From positions 1-64,000 of the forward strand of contig JBAIAA010000816.1 in the NCBI GenBank assembly GCA_037893245.1: a stretch of 64,000 nt of DNA, in the 5' to 3' direction. Below are positions 1 to 8,641 of the stretch, in pieces (within the stretch, counting starts at the first letter, position 1; each line of letters opens with the position of its first letter). This DNA is from Crossaster papposus (taxonomy: Eukaryota > Echinodermata > Asteroidea > Velatida > Solasteridae). The notes below the pieces were generated by a model, which worked only from the letters and a program-made list of their open reading frames with translations, did no database searches and was not told where the DNA came from. A program made the translations under genes and the position numbers.

Positions 1-50
1 GTTTGAGGACTTGCCTTGGAAACGTCATGATACTAAAGCAAATAAAATAG

Positions 51-290
51 AGTTTTAATATCATAGCAATTATTCTTTTGAGCTACGATCGTAAACAACA
101 TTAGAAGAATATATATTTTTACCTTTCAAATATAATCCGCCAGTTGTTCTTCTAACGTCTGTGATAGAGGAGAGATGGTAGTGAGACGATCTGTGATAAA
201 TTTTTAGAGTATAGTTTTAATATCATAGCAATTATTCTTTTGAGCTACGATCGTAAACAAAATTAGAAGAATACATATTCTCACCTTTTG
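51..290. repeat. Direct repeat pair left of Polinton copy 1
   Basis: Two copies of a roughly 77-base sequence lie at 51-128 and 213-290, both running from a TTTTAATATCATAGC start through a GAGCTACGATCG core, with a few differences near their 3' ends. A shorter motif, GGTAGTGAGACGATC, also occurs twice (177-191 and 298-312), so the whole block looks like one duplication of about 120-160 bases. No gene is visible in 1-627. The block may belong to the terminal region of the Polinton or to its flank; I cannot tell because no matching inverted copy is visible near 14.1 kb. Confidence 0.8.
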
Positions 291-442
291 TTTTTCTGGT
301 AGTGAGACGATCCGGTGTCTAGTGCACGCTCACGCTGTACAAATGCAGAAATTTCTGGGTTAAAACACACGGGGAGCTGGCTCGCTGTACAAGTGCAGAA
401 AATGATGTGAAACATCTCATGCCGCGGTACGTATTTATACTA

Positions 443-495
443 ATTTTCCATACAGCCGCCTTTCTTTGTCTGTGAAGGGTGGCTGTATGGAAAAT
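443..495. repeat. Hairpin-forming inverted repeat
   Basis: An 18-base arm at 443-460 is the reverse complement of 478-495 with one G-T type mismatch, around a 17-base loop. The loop sequence with part of the arm (about 459-484) is repeated at about 519-545, so the hairpin has a partial direct duplicate. No coding potential is seen; function unknown. Confidence 0.75.
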
Positions 496-685
496 TACAG
501 CCACGCTGACCAAAGGTTGTTTTTCTTTGTCTGTGAAGGGCGGCTGATAGCCACGCTGACAAAACAACCTCGGCTCAAAGGTTGTTTCGTGTTAGCTCAT
601 AATTTATGCTGGTACCCACCAGGTTCAAAGAGAGGCGCCGACGGAGTTGCGGCGTAAGGAGGGGGTTGATCGAAATAATTTATAT

Positions 686-1297
686 TTATCTCGAATCTGT
701 AAGTTTTTCGATAATTCCTTTTTTTCCCTTCAAAACCAACTCTTCCACACGTCTTTTTATCTCGGATTCCATATCGCTCTCACCTTTCTTTTCTGACAGC
801 AAGCTGCCGGACCTGATAGCCTCTTTCATATCGTTAAATTGCCTCAGTTCCTTCAACACCAAAGCGTACTCTTCGTGGGATATATCGCCGTCCTCTATAG
901 CTTGAGAAATAAGATCTCTTACGCTGTTGAGCTTAGCCTCGGCCAAGACTCTAATCTCGTCGTGTTTTTTAGCTTTACGTCTAAATCGTTTGCTAAAATA
1001 TTTTAGCAAGAGCGCGGCGCAACCAAAACTCAAGGCTACTCCCTCTAACGCTAAACCAACGGGTGACGTAATGACGCCGCTTATAGCTGCGATTCCCAAA
1101 CCCCCACAAATTGCTCCACTCATCTCGGCTAGGGTTTCTGTAGTAGATAATGTCGTAATTAACTTACCGTATTTTTTACACAACGCGCTTCGCTGTTCTC
1201 GTTGCGCCAATATATCTTTTTGAACTTCTTCGATCTTTTGCAATCGAAACACCCTCGTTTCGTCTTTTTCGAGATCAGGATAAATACTAGTCGTCAT
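686..1297 (-). CDS. Polinton membrane protein, glycine-rich hydrophobic segment
   Basis: A 203-residue protein. Residues 1-55 are charged and helical (the R-L-Q-K-I-E-E region), residues about 60-98 form a Gly/Ala-rich hydrophobic stretch long enough for one or two membrane passes, and the remainder is a highly charged predicted coiled coil. It is the last of three co-oriented minus-strand genes; the stop codon of its upstream neighbour lies 13 bases before its ATG. The same gene is present, interrupted, in copy 2 (21.8-23.1 kb), which supports a real reading frame. Small membrane proteins of this kind recur in invertebrate Polintons, but I do not know a function. A structural or membrane-penetration role is a guess. 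Confidence 0.75.
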   Translation of the reverse strand: MTTSIYPDLEKDETRVFRLQKIEEVQKDILAQREQRSALCKKYGKLITTLSTTETLAEMSGAICGGLGIAAISGVITSPVGLALEGVALSFGCAALLLKYFSKRFRRKAKKHDEIRVLAEAKLNSVRDLISQAIEDGDISHEEYALVLKELRQFNDMKEAIRSGSLLSEKKGESDMESEIKRRVEELVLKGKKGIIEKLTDSR

Positions 1298-1310
1298 TTT
1301 ACAAAAAAAA

Positions 1311-2018
1311 CTAAAATATTTCTACGTTAAAAATTATCTCTTTACCTCTGTTATCTAACACCTCACCAAGACCGTTTTTTAACGAAAACGTGAGGCTGTT
1401 TATTTTGCCAGCTACCAACTCTTTTGAACACTTGTTATAGTTGATATAAATTGGATCTTGAGGATTGTTTGAACGGGCGGCATCACCCGATAAAGGTATA
1501 CTCTCCAACAGGTTAGTTTGTTTTCCACCAACAAAATTTGAATGCGTAGACAGTTCTTCGCAATGTAAAAAGACCGCGTTGTAAAGATTTAAGCTAAATT
1601 TTCCATAATGATTACCACCATTGAGCCAACCCCTGGGTAAACCTAAAAGTTTAGACAAATTACTCGATAGTTTTATGCGATTTTGGTCGGGAATGGATAG
1701 ATAAAACAGTTCATCGGATAAAGACTCTATAGATATACCGTGAAAAGTTTTTATAAGATCTTTGAAAGAATGAAGATTCCACCTATCGGGAGAAATATCA
1801 ATTTTTTCCTGATCGACAATTTGAATAGACGTAAGATCAGCGATATCACCCGTAAAACTCTCCCAATTTATCGGCGCTTTTTTTTCGAGGTTATAAAAAC
1901 CCAAGTCTAACGCAAAGTTGTTTAACTTCATGCGACGGTCACCCCCGACGTTATCTATAGGTCGCGATAATTCAAAGGTCTGCTCGTTATCTGTCATGAC
2001 AAAGGTATGAGACTGCAT
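1311..2018 (-). CDS. Capsid-associated (penton/minor-capsid-like) protein, paralogue 1
   Basis: A 235-residue protein sharing its opening (MQSHTFVMT) and its last 90 or so residues with the gene immediately upstream at 2032-2739; the middle differs. The pattern of a beta-rich N-terminal half, an L-S-S-N-L-(S/T)-K-L-L-G-L-P motif near residue 110, and a C-terminal segment with repeated short beta-type strands ending in I-F fits a single jelly-roll minor capsid protein. That assignment is inferred from strand pattern and from its place next to the major capsid gene, not proven. Its stop lies 13 bases before the next ATG. A decayed version is in copy 2, split by a 3.2 kb insertion. Confidence 0.7.
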   Translation of the reverse strand: MQSHTFVMTDNEQTFELSRPIDNVGGDRRMKLNNFALDLGFYNLEKKAPINWESFTGDIADLTSIQIVDQEKIDISPDRWNLHSFKDLIKTFHGISIESLSDELFYLSIPDQNRIKLSSNLSKLLGLPRGWLNGGNHYGKFSLNLYNAVFLHCEELSTHSNFVGGKQTNLLESIPLSGDAARSNNPQDPIYINYNKCSKELVAGKINSLTFSLKNGLGEVLDNRGKEIIFNVEIF

Positions 2019-2031
2019 TTTACAAAAGTAA

Positions 2032-2739
2032 CTAAAATATTTTTATGTTTAAAATTATATCTTTACCTCTGTTATCTAACACCTCACCAAGGCCGTTTTT
2101 TAACGAAAACGTGAGGCTGTTTATTTTATCGGCTACTAACTCTTTTGGAGAATTGTTGTATTTGACGTAAATTGGATCTTGGGGATTGTTTGAACGAGCT
2201 GCATCGCCCGATAAAGGTATACTCTCCAACAGGTTAGTTTGCTTTCCGTTTAAAAAATTTGAATGCGTAGACAGTTCTTCACAATGCAAAAAAGCCGCGT
2301 TGTAAAGATTTATGTTAAATTTTCCAAAATAAGATTTAGTTAAATTTTCTCTTATGACCAGAACCCTGGGTAAACCTAAAAGTTTAGTTAGATTACTCGA
2401 TAGTCTTATAGTTACATCAGCATCAGAGGACACCAAAGACAAATAAAATAGTTTATCGTTTATCGGAGTGATGGCCACAGATTTAATATCTTTTTTAAAA
2501 CTATCCATGAAAGAATAAAGATTCCATCGACCGGGTGTGATATAGACCGGACCTGCTTTGTAGCTAGACCGAGTAGATATATAATATCGTATTATCTCTG
2601 TTTTCTCGAAGTTATAAAAACCCAAGTCTAAAATGACGCTGCTTAACTTAATGCGACGGTCGCCCTCGACGTTATATATGGGCCGAGGTAGCTCAAAAGT
2701 CTGCTCTTTTTTGGTCATGACAAATGTATGCGACTGCAT
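2032..2739 (-). CDS. Capsid-associated (penton/minor-capsid-like) protein, paralogue 2
   Basis: A 235-residue protein, tandem duplicate of 1311-2018. The start at 2739 is preferred to an in-frame ATG at 2811 because the MQSHTFVM opening is shared with the paralogue and with both copy-2 versions, and because the extra upstream residues would overlap the divergent gene at 2778. C-terminal residues from the HCEELSTHSNF motif onward are almost the same in both paralogues; the N-terminal half is more diverged. Start codons of this gene and of the capsid gene are only 38 bases apart and divergent, so a shared A/T-rich promoter is likely. Function by inference as for paralogue 1. Confidence 0.7.
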   Translation of the reverse strand: MQSHTFVMTKKEQTFELPRPIYNVEGDRRIKLSSVILDLGFYNFEKTEIIRYYISTRSSYKAGPVYITPGRWNLYSFMDSFKKDIKSVAITPINDKLFYLSLVSSDADVTIRLSSNLTKLLGLPRVLVIRENLTKSYFGKFNINLYNAAFLHCEELSTHSNFLNGKQTNLLESIPLSGDAARSNNPQDPIYVKYNNSPKELVADKINSLTFSLKNGLGEVLDNRGKDIILNIKIF

Positions 2740-2777
2740 TTTTTTAAAAATAAAATAATAAAACGTTACTATAAAAA
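2740..2777. promoter_or_regulatory. Divergent A/T-rich promoter region
   Basis: This 38-base gap between divergent start codons is almost only A and T. On the plus strand TATAAAAA (2770-2777) touches the ATG of the capsid gene. The equivalent gap in copy 2 keeps the same block. Promoter function is inferred from position and recurrence. Confidence 0.5.
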
Positions 2778-4046
2778 ATGAACGCGACTTATGGAAACAA
2801 ACTAAATCCACACAGACGCCTTAAAAATCCTCGGGGTATAAAAGGCAACCGCCAGACTGTCGTCGTAACTCACAATCCAAGCACGATCGACGCGAACGAC
2901 AAATTAATAGTCAAGTTTCCGTCGTTGAGCGCCGACGACGTGATCGTTCCCGGTTCGGCAAAACTAGCTTTTAATATCGATCTAACCTCGGACGACGACG
3001 CCAATCGAAGTCTGTTTAAAAATCTAGGACGAAATCTCGTAAAACAAATAAGAATATGTATCGGTGGCCGGGAGATCGTAAACTTGACCGACGCCGACGT
3101 TTATAACATTTTTAAAGATCTTTGGTTGCCCAAAGGTATCAGAGATCACTACGCCGGAAACGAGATTGCCAACATATCGAGCCTGCGTGTGGGTACCGGT
3201 AACGCGGTTGCCGGTGACAACAGTGGGAAAGACAAAGCGATAGCGGATGCCCTTGGAAACAGATTTTGTATACCGCTAGACTTTGAAATGCTCACAGATC
3301 ATCAACCGTTTTATCCATCCGCTCTGAACGACCAACTGTCTTACGAACTTACTTTTAACGACTACTCCAAAGTCGTAAATTCTACCGACTCCGAAGCGAG
3401 TTATCGCATCTCTAACTTGGCGCTAGAATATGAGATCGTTGCCAACAAATATTTAGCTCAAATCTTAGCTCAAAAATGTCTCGACAAGACGCAGTTTTTG
3501 TTTGAAAGGATTCAGAGACACGGAGTAAGATCTATCGATAAATCGGACACCGTTTGGAACTTTAATTTAAACATGGCGGTTAAAAGCCTCAAGGGTATAC
3601 TGTTTTTGTTTAAAGAAGCGACTACAAAAACCCCTGAACTATTTTATAACCCAAAGATAGACAAAGTTAGCGTGACGATAGAAGGAAAACCTAATTAACT
3701 CTACAGTTCGGGTCTCAAGAGCTATCAACACTGGGAAGAAATCAACAAGTTCTTTGGAGACTCGTCCACCGAGCTAGGGGCTGGTATATGTAAAGATTTA
3801 GGGTTAACGGGAATGGATATCGGTGATTATTTTTTAAGAAGATACGGACTTTGGATGGATATGAGATCGACGGACGACAACAAAAATCACGGATCGGGTA
3901 AACAAATCGGCGATATAAGCGGAGGAATCTCTATATTGATGGAACGCGAAGCTCAAACCGCGGGCGCTCTAAAGTGTTATGTCTTTTTGGTTATGGACGC
4001 GCAACTTAACATCCAAGGAGGTCGCTTGAGCAGCGTCAACTTTTAA
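2778..4046 (+). pseudogene. Major capsid (double jelly-roll, hexon-like) protein, one nonsense codon
   Basis: A reading frame of about 422 codons interrupted by a single in-frame TAA at 3696-3698; the frame is otherwise continuous to 4046. In copy 2 the same codon is a glutamine codon, so a single C-to-T change explains the break. The opening (residues 30-60, VTHNPSTIDAN then a DDVIVPGSAKLAF motif), the long beta-rich body and the neighbouring packaging ATPase match the capsid proteins of invertebrate Polintons, thought to fold as double jelly rolls that build an icosahedral shell. Assignment is from remembered family pattern plus synteny. The copy-2 version is also broken, at other sites. 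Confidence 0.8.
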
Positions 4047-4077
4047 AAAACTATAATAACTAGTCTATATAAAAAAG

Positions 4078-4680
4078 ATGACGCCGCACTGCGCTTTAAT
4101 ATGTGGAAGGACAAACTCTGGTAAAACAAAGTTTGCGTTAGACTTACTAGAAAACGAATATGCCAACAAATTTGAAAACTTGGTGATCATATGTCCGACT
4201 CTGTCAAACAACAAAACGTATCACGAGGGACCTTGGTTTTTTAACGACCCCAACGTTTATGCGTGCGACCCCGACGCCGAAAATATGAGCATGAACGAAG
4301 CCATAGACTTTTACAGAACGAAATTTAAAGGATTGCACACTTTGTTTTTAATCGACGACTGCAGCGCTTATCAAGCTATGAAATATCGAAAGGGTTCTAG
4401 AGGCGGTAGTAGTGTGTGCATGTTATCTAAATTAGCCTTTAGCGGTAGACACGATAACCACAGCTGTTGGTTATTGACTCAAAAATATAACAGCGTTTTA
4501 AAAGATTATCGCGAACAGACTCAATGGGTCGCTATTTTTTATTGCAAAGACAAAAAAAGTTTTGATAAATGTCTCGACGAAAATGATGTGGTGCCGGATA
4601 ATAAAAGGCGAGACATAAAACAATATCTCAAAGACACTCCCTATAGTAAATTGATTTTACATACGGATCCTCCGACTTAA
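4078..4680 (+). CDS. Genome-packaging ATPase (A32/FtsK-HerA type)
   Basis: A 200-residue P-loop ATPase expected to pump the linear genome into preformed capsids. Walker A (GRTNSGKT) is at residues 10-17 and Walker B (LFLIDD) at about 89-94; a conserved F-S-G-R-H-D-N-H segment near residue 120 looks like the sensor region. The length fits Polinton and virophage packaging ATPases. It follows the capsid gene by 31 bases, with TATATAAAAAAG immediately before the ATG. It appears intact in copy 1. The copy-2 version has a 16-base palindromic insertion and a one-base insertion that break it. Confidence 0.9.
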   Translation: MTPHCALICGRTNSGKTKFALDLLENEYANKFENLVIICPTLSNNKTYHEGPWFFNDPNVYACDPDAENMSMNEAIDFYRTKFKGLHTLFLIDDCSAYQAMKYRKGSRGGSSVCMLSKLAFSGRHDNHSCWLLTQKYNSVLKDYREQTQWVAIFYCKDKKSFDKCLDENDVVPDNKRRDIKQYLKDTPYSKLILHTDPPT

Positions 4681-4689
4681 TGGTTCTTG

Positions 4690-4945
4690 AGTAGCTAGTT
4701 GTAACCTAGTTGCCAGCTAGTTGTTAGCTAGTTGAGTTTTGTTGAGGTTTTGTTGAACAGCTAGTTGAGTTTTGTTGAGGTTTTGTTGAACAGCTAGTTG
4801 AGTTTTGTTGAACAGCTAGTTGAGTTTTGTTGAGGTTTTGTTGAACAGCTAGTTGAACAGCTAGTTGAGTTTTGTTGAACAGCTAGTTGAACAGCTAGTT
4901 ATAAAGTACTTGCAAGCTAGTTGAACAGCTAGTTGTAGGTTAGTT
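4690..4945 (+). repeat. GCTAGTTG tandem/interspersed repeat array
   Basis: About a dozen copies of GCTAGTT(G) are joined by variable GAGTTTTGTTGAGG-like and AACA spacers. The array sits between the ATPase gene and the next gene and is strongly G/T-biased on the plus strand. No open frame uses it. A shorter, diverged version sits at the same place in copy 2 (29,700-29,900), so the array is part of the element. Its role (regulatory, origin-like or simple expansion) is unknown. Confidence 0.85.
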
Positions 4946-5069
4946 TATCTCGCTATATTAAATGTTCGTGCTGATCGATCTGTCGCTCAAATTTATTATA
5001 GCGTCGGCCTTGTGTATTTTATCTTACGAATATTTTGCTCTAAAAAATAAATTATATCGTCTTATAAAA

Positions 5070-5609
5070 ATGGAGCTGTCTACTTTAGACTTTAGCACGC
5101 CGGCGCCGCAAACGGAAAAACATAAAACTAGATTGTTGGGCGTAGTATCAGCTGGTGATTCTAAAAAGTATTTGGGTAAAGAATTTAGCCAGGGAGATAT
5201 AGAAAACCTAGACGCGAACAAACAAGAAAAAATGTACAACCATTACGAGGCTCGACTGGGTAAAGAAATGATTACTAGTTTGGGTAACTGCGTGCTGGGG
5301 ATTTACTCGAGAGTTTTAGGCGCGAGTCTACCTATGATCAAACCCCTAGGTGTCAGTCTACGAGTAGACTCGGAAGACGCACTCACCAAAGATCTAGAGG
5401 AAGATCCCGTTATATCTAGCTCGATAGCCAGCCTACTCTGCGAAGTTTATTACAACTACGGCGTTTGGTTGTCGCCGTTAGTAGGTGTCTTGATAACGTC
5501 TAAACATTTAGTTATTAACAAAAATAATTCTCTACCTATAATAAAAGATGAGTCAACCAGAGAGCCCTCTTCAGCCAGAGACTCCAAAAGTACAGACGGT
5601 GACGACTAA
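5070..5609 (+). CDS. Polinton conserved virion/membrane-type protein
   Basis: A 179-residue protein if translation begins at 5070; an in-frame ATG at 4962 would add 36 residues containing a hydrophobic segment. The 5070 start is favoured because TATAAAA abuts it and copy 2 loses the upstream frame by an indel while keeping this start (30,032). Features: an acidic N-terminus, two hydrophobic stretches around residues 80-110 and 140-160, and a charged tail. Its 3' end overlaps the next gene by 62 bases in another frame, as in compact viral genomes. Similar proteins occur in other Polintons; function unknown. Confidence 0.75.
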   Translation: MELSTLDFSTPAPQTEKHKTRLLGVVSAGDSKKYLGKEFSQGDIENLDANKQEKMYNHYEARLGKEMITSLGNCVLGIYSRVLGASLPMIKPLGVSLRVDSEDALTKDLEEDPVISSSIASLLCEVYYNYGVWLSPLVGVLITSKHLVINKNNSLPIIKDESTREPSSARDSKSTDGDD

Positions 5610-5889
5610 AACTAAAAATCCCGGTAGAGTAAAACAAGGCAAGGCATTAGCGGAACACAACAAAAAGAGAAAAGAACAAATTGTCAAGATGCAAAATATA
5701 GACGTGAGTACTACTCCTCCTTCTTCGTACGCGACAGTTGGGCCGTTGTCGCTGGTGGTTGTTGTAGTTTTAGGAGGACTCTATATATGGAGCCAAAAAA
5801 GCCCCTCACCACCAAAACCTCAGCCAGCCCAAGAGAGCCCAAAGGAGACTCCTTCTTCTACACCTTCAAATTTTGTAGAAATGGAATAA
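5548..5889 (+). CDS. Small single-pass membrane protein with basic N-terminal domain
   Basis: A 113-residue protein. Residues 15-50 are very basic with the PGRVKQGKALAEHNKKRKE motif, residues about 65-83 form a clear membrane helix, and the tail is Pro/Ser/Glu-rich. The basic segment plus a membrane anchor suggests DNA binding or packing against the virion interior, but this is inference. The ATG is preceded by TATAATAAAAG and the gene starts inside its upstream neighbour. The copy-2 version (30,507-30,880) keeps the basic part and loses the tail by frameshift. Confidence 0.75.
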   Translation: MSQPESPLQPETPKVQTVTTKTKNPGRVKQGKALAEHNKKRKEQIVKMQNIDVSTTPPSSYATVGPLSLVVVVVLGGLYIWSQKSPSPPKPQPAQESPKETPSSTPSNFVEME

Positions 5890-5918
5890 AAAATAAAAAC
5901 AATATAAAGCTTTAATAA

Positions 5919-6149
5919 ATGGATACTAATAGCATCGTCAACAATCTCTATCACGCCGCTATCATCTCTATGTTAAGCGTGGGGTTTACCATGTTTAGTC
6001 AAAAACTGTTGAAGATCAAACCGGCCGATCTCGACAAGTTGAGCGTGGAAGATGTAGCGAAACTAACGGCTATGATAAGCGGATCGATGTACGTAAAAAC
6101 CTGGCTGGTATCGCAAAATATACTTCCACCAAATATTTTAAAACTTTAG
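5919..6149 (+). CDS. Conserved 76-residue Polinton protein
   Basis: A short protein that opens MDTNSIVNNLYHA, with a hydrophobic helix at about residues 14-30 and a second amphipathic region near the C-terminus. Proteins with this opening and length are familiar in cnidarian and other invertebrate Polintons, always next to the basic membrane protein. Function unknown. In copy 2 the start codon has changed to ATA and a one-base deletion disrupts the end. Confidence 0.8.
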   Translation: MDTNSIVNNLYHAAIISMLSVGFTMFSQKLLKIKPADLDKLSVEDVAKLTAMISGSMYVKTWLVSQNILPPNILKL

Positions 6150-6162
6150 TTTGTTTATATAA

Positions 6163-7372
6163 ATGGCTGAAGGTGGAGATTTTGAAGACGTAGAAGACTA
6201 CGAGGAAGAAGAAGAGGTAGAAGAGGAAGAAGAGGACTCTCTCGACAACACAACGGCATTAGATCAAGACGTTGTCTTAGAACAAGGGAGACGTGTGTTT
6301 ATTAATAATCCAAGAGTCGAAAGTTTCTACAAAAGTCAAGGACAAAAACAATATGGGATTAAGAAATGGGAAAGATTCGTAGTAAAAAATAACACGTTAT
6401 TTTCTTGAAAACGACAAAGTAGAAGTACAATTATCACGCAAAGGCAACCCCGATAAATTTTTAAAATTAAGTTCCATCGAAACAGGTACTAGGCACGGTG
6501 TAGAATTTATTAGAAATGAATTAGGTTCTAAAGATTATAAAGTAAATCCATTTAGTAAAAAACTAAAAAAGCAACTTGAAGAGAATACGGAGTCTATCCC
6601 AATACAAGATCTTCCAGAAGCAGCCGACGCTATAAGCGAAATTTTCGAAACTTTTGAACAAGAAACCAGTTTTATCGAAGAACGAGAAACTGGCTTACCT
6701 ATGAGAGAGATCTTGGGTTTAAACAAAGCCCTTCAAACGACGAGAGGCAGCTTAGAACTAAATTTAGCGCGCCTCAGACAAGTCGAAGATGAGATAGTCT
6801 CAACCGAAGCGGCACTCGCCGACGGTTCCACGGCAGAAATGAGAGAGAGATTAGAAGACTTAAGGTTGGAAAAATCGGCTAGATTAGAAGCCGCGTCTAT
6901 CAACGCAAAAAAACTCAGAAGTCAGATGAGTCGGTTAAAAGAAACGATTACGAGTGTTTTAGATAGCGACGAGACCTTGGGAGAAAAAATTAGAACGTTG
7001 TTTAGAGAACAAGGCGTGACCATAACGGCTATTTTGACGGCGTTTAGTTTGGCTATCGGTTTGATAGTAAAGAGCGTTTTGTCTGCCGGTGCACCACCCA
7101 CACCTTTGCCCACACCCACACCACCACCATCACCACCGTCTAACGCAGGTAACGTAAAAGAATGGATACAGTCGCAACTAAAACATCTGTCAAACGTGCT
7201 CGCTAAACTAGGCTCCAAGCTGCTCGACGCCTTGCCCGGAATTTTAGGCGGTATAGCGAGTTGGATATTTAACGTATTGAGCAAAACCGTCGGATGGTTG
7301 GGAGAACACGTGTGGACCCTTATAGTGGGAGTCGGAACTTTAATTTTTGTTTATTTACAAAAGCGCCTCTAA
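6163..7372 (+). pseudogene. Large coiled-coil/membrane virion protein, single frameshift
   Basis: The gene opens at 6163 (MAEGG, then a very acidic stretch) and the frame ends early at 6408, but the next frame is open from about 6392 to 7372, so one base gain or loss near the A-run at 6383-6388 splits one gene of about 400 codons. The second part has a coiled coil, the DETLGEKIRTLFREQGVTI motif, a hydrophobic helix, a Pro-rich linker and a C-terminal block of long amphipathic and hydrophobic helices ending in a membrane anchor. This architecture is well conserved among Polintons; its function is not known to me, though membrane disruption during entry is plausible. The N-terminal half differs strongly from copy 2 while the C-terminal half is nearly the same. 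Confidence 0.75.
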
Positions 7373-7413
7373 AAAAAAAAGCCTTCTGTAGCTAACAGAA
7401 GGCTTTTTTTTTT
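7371..7413. terminator. Perfect bidirectional terminator-like palindrome
   Basis: Ten As, a nine-base stem (GCCTTCTGT), a five-base loop (AGCTA), the complementary stem, and ten Ts form a perfect 43-base palindrome exactly between two convergent genes (stop codons at 7370-7372 and 7412-7414). It reads as a Rho-independent-like terminator from both sides. Comparable 3' hairpins define transcript ends in mimiviruses and their virophages. Copy 2 has lost it in a 355-base deletion. Confidence 0.7.
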
Positions 7414-8605
7414 ACCACAAGTCTAAAAGCAGGTATCCTATACCCGCTATGGCTAAAGTACCGACAATCAGCGAAGTTTTTTCGTATTCGTGAGGATCTC
7501 TGACTGCGTTTTCTTGTGTGGGTGTAGGAAAGGGTGGTGGTGGTGGTGGGTCAACGACTGCGAGTTCTTCAGACTCGGGCGCGGGAGTAGGGAAGGGTGG
7601 TGGGGCGGGCGCGGGAGTAGGGAAGGGTGGTGGGGTTGGTGTTGGTGGTACGTTTGAGTTTATCTTTGAGTTTAATCCCAACGCCAACTCAGCGGTCGCA
7701 ATCTGTATATTGTTGTTATATCCTTCGTGGGTTCCGACCCTCAATTGCATGTTCGAAGGCACGAGATATAATCCTTTTGCCAACACAAAGTTTAACGAAC
7801 TCCTGGCGTATTGCAGCGAATCTTGAAATTGGGTTATAGATTCTTCCAGATCGGTCGGAGACGATATCAAACCTTCTACGATATTAACAAACTGGATTTG
7901 GGCGTCCAAACCCGTGCCCGGAGTTAAAATACTAGTTTTTGTTTGAGCCTGGGCTCCCAGAAAACGTTTCCACGCCGAGCCAACGGCATCGTCTTGCGTT
8001 AAATTTGTCACCGTAAAAGAGCTGTAACGTCCAGATCCTCCAGGAGGATCTGAGGGGCCAAACCCCATTTTAGTTCCTCCCGCGTATTTACCGTAACTAA
8101 TCCCCAAGTCCGTGGTATCGTAATCTCCCAAAGGTTTACCCCAAGCATAAGCCTGCCCCAATCCACCCGAGTAGAGATCTACCGTCTGTATCCAAGTATT
8201 TTTAGGATCCGTAGAATAAAATCTACACGCGTCGATATAAGACCCGCGATCTACGTTGTTGTCTACGGCATTAAATACGTTATCGTTCAAAATAGGACAT
8301 TTGAGAAACTCTAATATTTTTCTAACGGTAAAATAAACGTGAAATCTATAAACGGTGCTCGTCAGAGGATCGATCGAATTAAGTAGATCCCACCCTAAAC
8401 CAGCGCCGGTGGTACTACACCAAATGGCAAAATTAAGTTGATTTTGATAAAACGTCATCGGTTGTGTTTTCCATCTGTTTATTACCTCGTCCGTTTTAAC
8501 GACGGGTAACTTATAGTCGGCGAGTATATCTGGGAAAGTAGCCATAAAAGAACCGCGGTCAACCGAGTTAACTACTACTTCTAGGCTCTTGAAATCTAAG
8601 TCCAT
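7412..8605 (-). CDS. Proline-rich, C-terminally anchored virion-type protein
   Basis: A 397-residue protein. The N-terminal part (to about residue 120) includes the motif FYQNQLNFAIWCSTTG and a V-Y-R-F-H-V-Y-F segment seen in Polinton proteins from other invertebrates; residues about 325-370 form a Pro/Thr/Ala linker with repeated PPPFPTPAP units; residues 378-397 are a C-terminal membrane helix. CCTATAAAA abuts the start codon on the minus strand. It faces the coiled-coil gene across a terminator-like palindrome and diverges from the membrane protein at 8642. Possibly a penton-vertex or fibre-type component; unproven. The copy-2 version has a longer coiled N-terminus and large deletions. Confidence 0.75.
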   Translation of the reverse strand: MDLDFKSLEVVVNSVDRGSFMATFPDILADYKLPVVKTDEVINRWKTQPMTFYQNQLNFAIWCSTTGAGLGWDLLNSIDPLTSTVYRFHVYFTVRKILEFLKCPILNDNVFNAVDNNVDRGSYIDACRFYSTDPKNTWIQTVDLYSGGLGQAYAWGKPLGDYDTTDLGISYGKYAGGTKMGFGPSDPPGGSGRYSSFTVTNLTQDDAVGSAWKRFLGAQAQTKTSILTPGTGLDAQIQFVNIVEGLISSPTDLEESITQFQDSLQYARSSLNFVLAKGLYLVPSNMQLRVGTHEGYNNNIQIATAELALGLNSKINSNVPPTPTPPPFPTPAPAPPPFPTPAPESEELAVVDPPPPPPFPTPTQENAVRDPHEYEKTSLIVGTLAIAGIGYLLLDLW

Positions 8606-8641
8606 TTTTATAGGTATTTTTTATATTACTTCTTTTAAAAT

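Noticed and set aside
319..905. Short open frames on both strands near the left end
   Set aside because: They overlap hairpins and the antisense of the membrane-protein gene and have no recognisable domain.
7518..7839. Plus-strand Gly/Val-rich open frames
   Set aside because: They are the antisense of the Pro-rich linker of the minus-strand virion-type gene.
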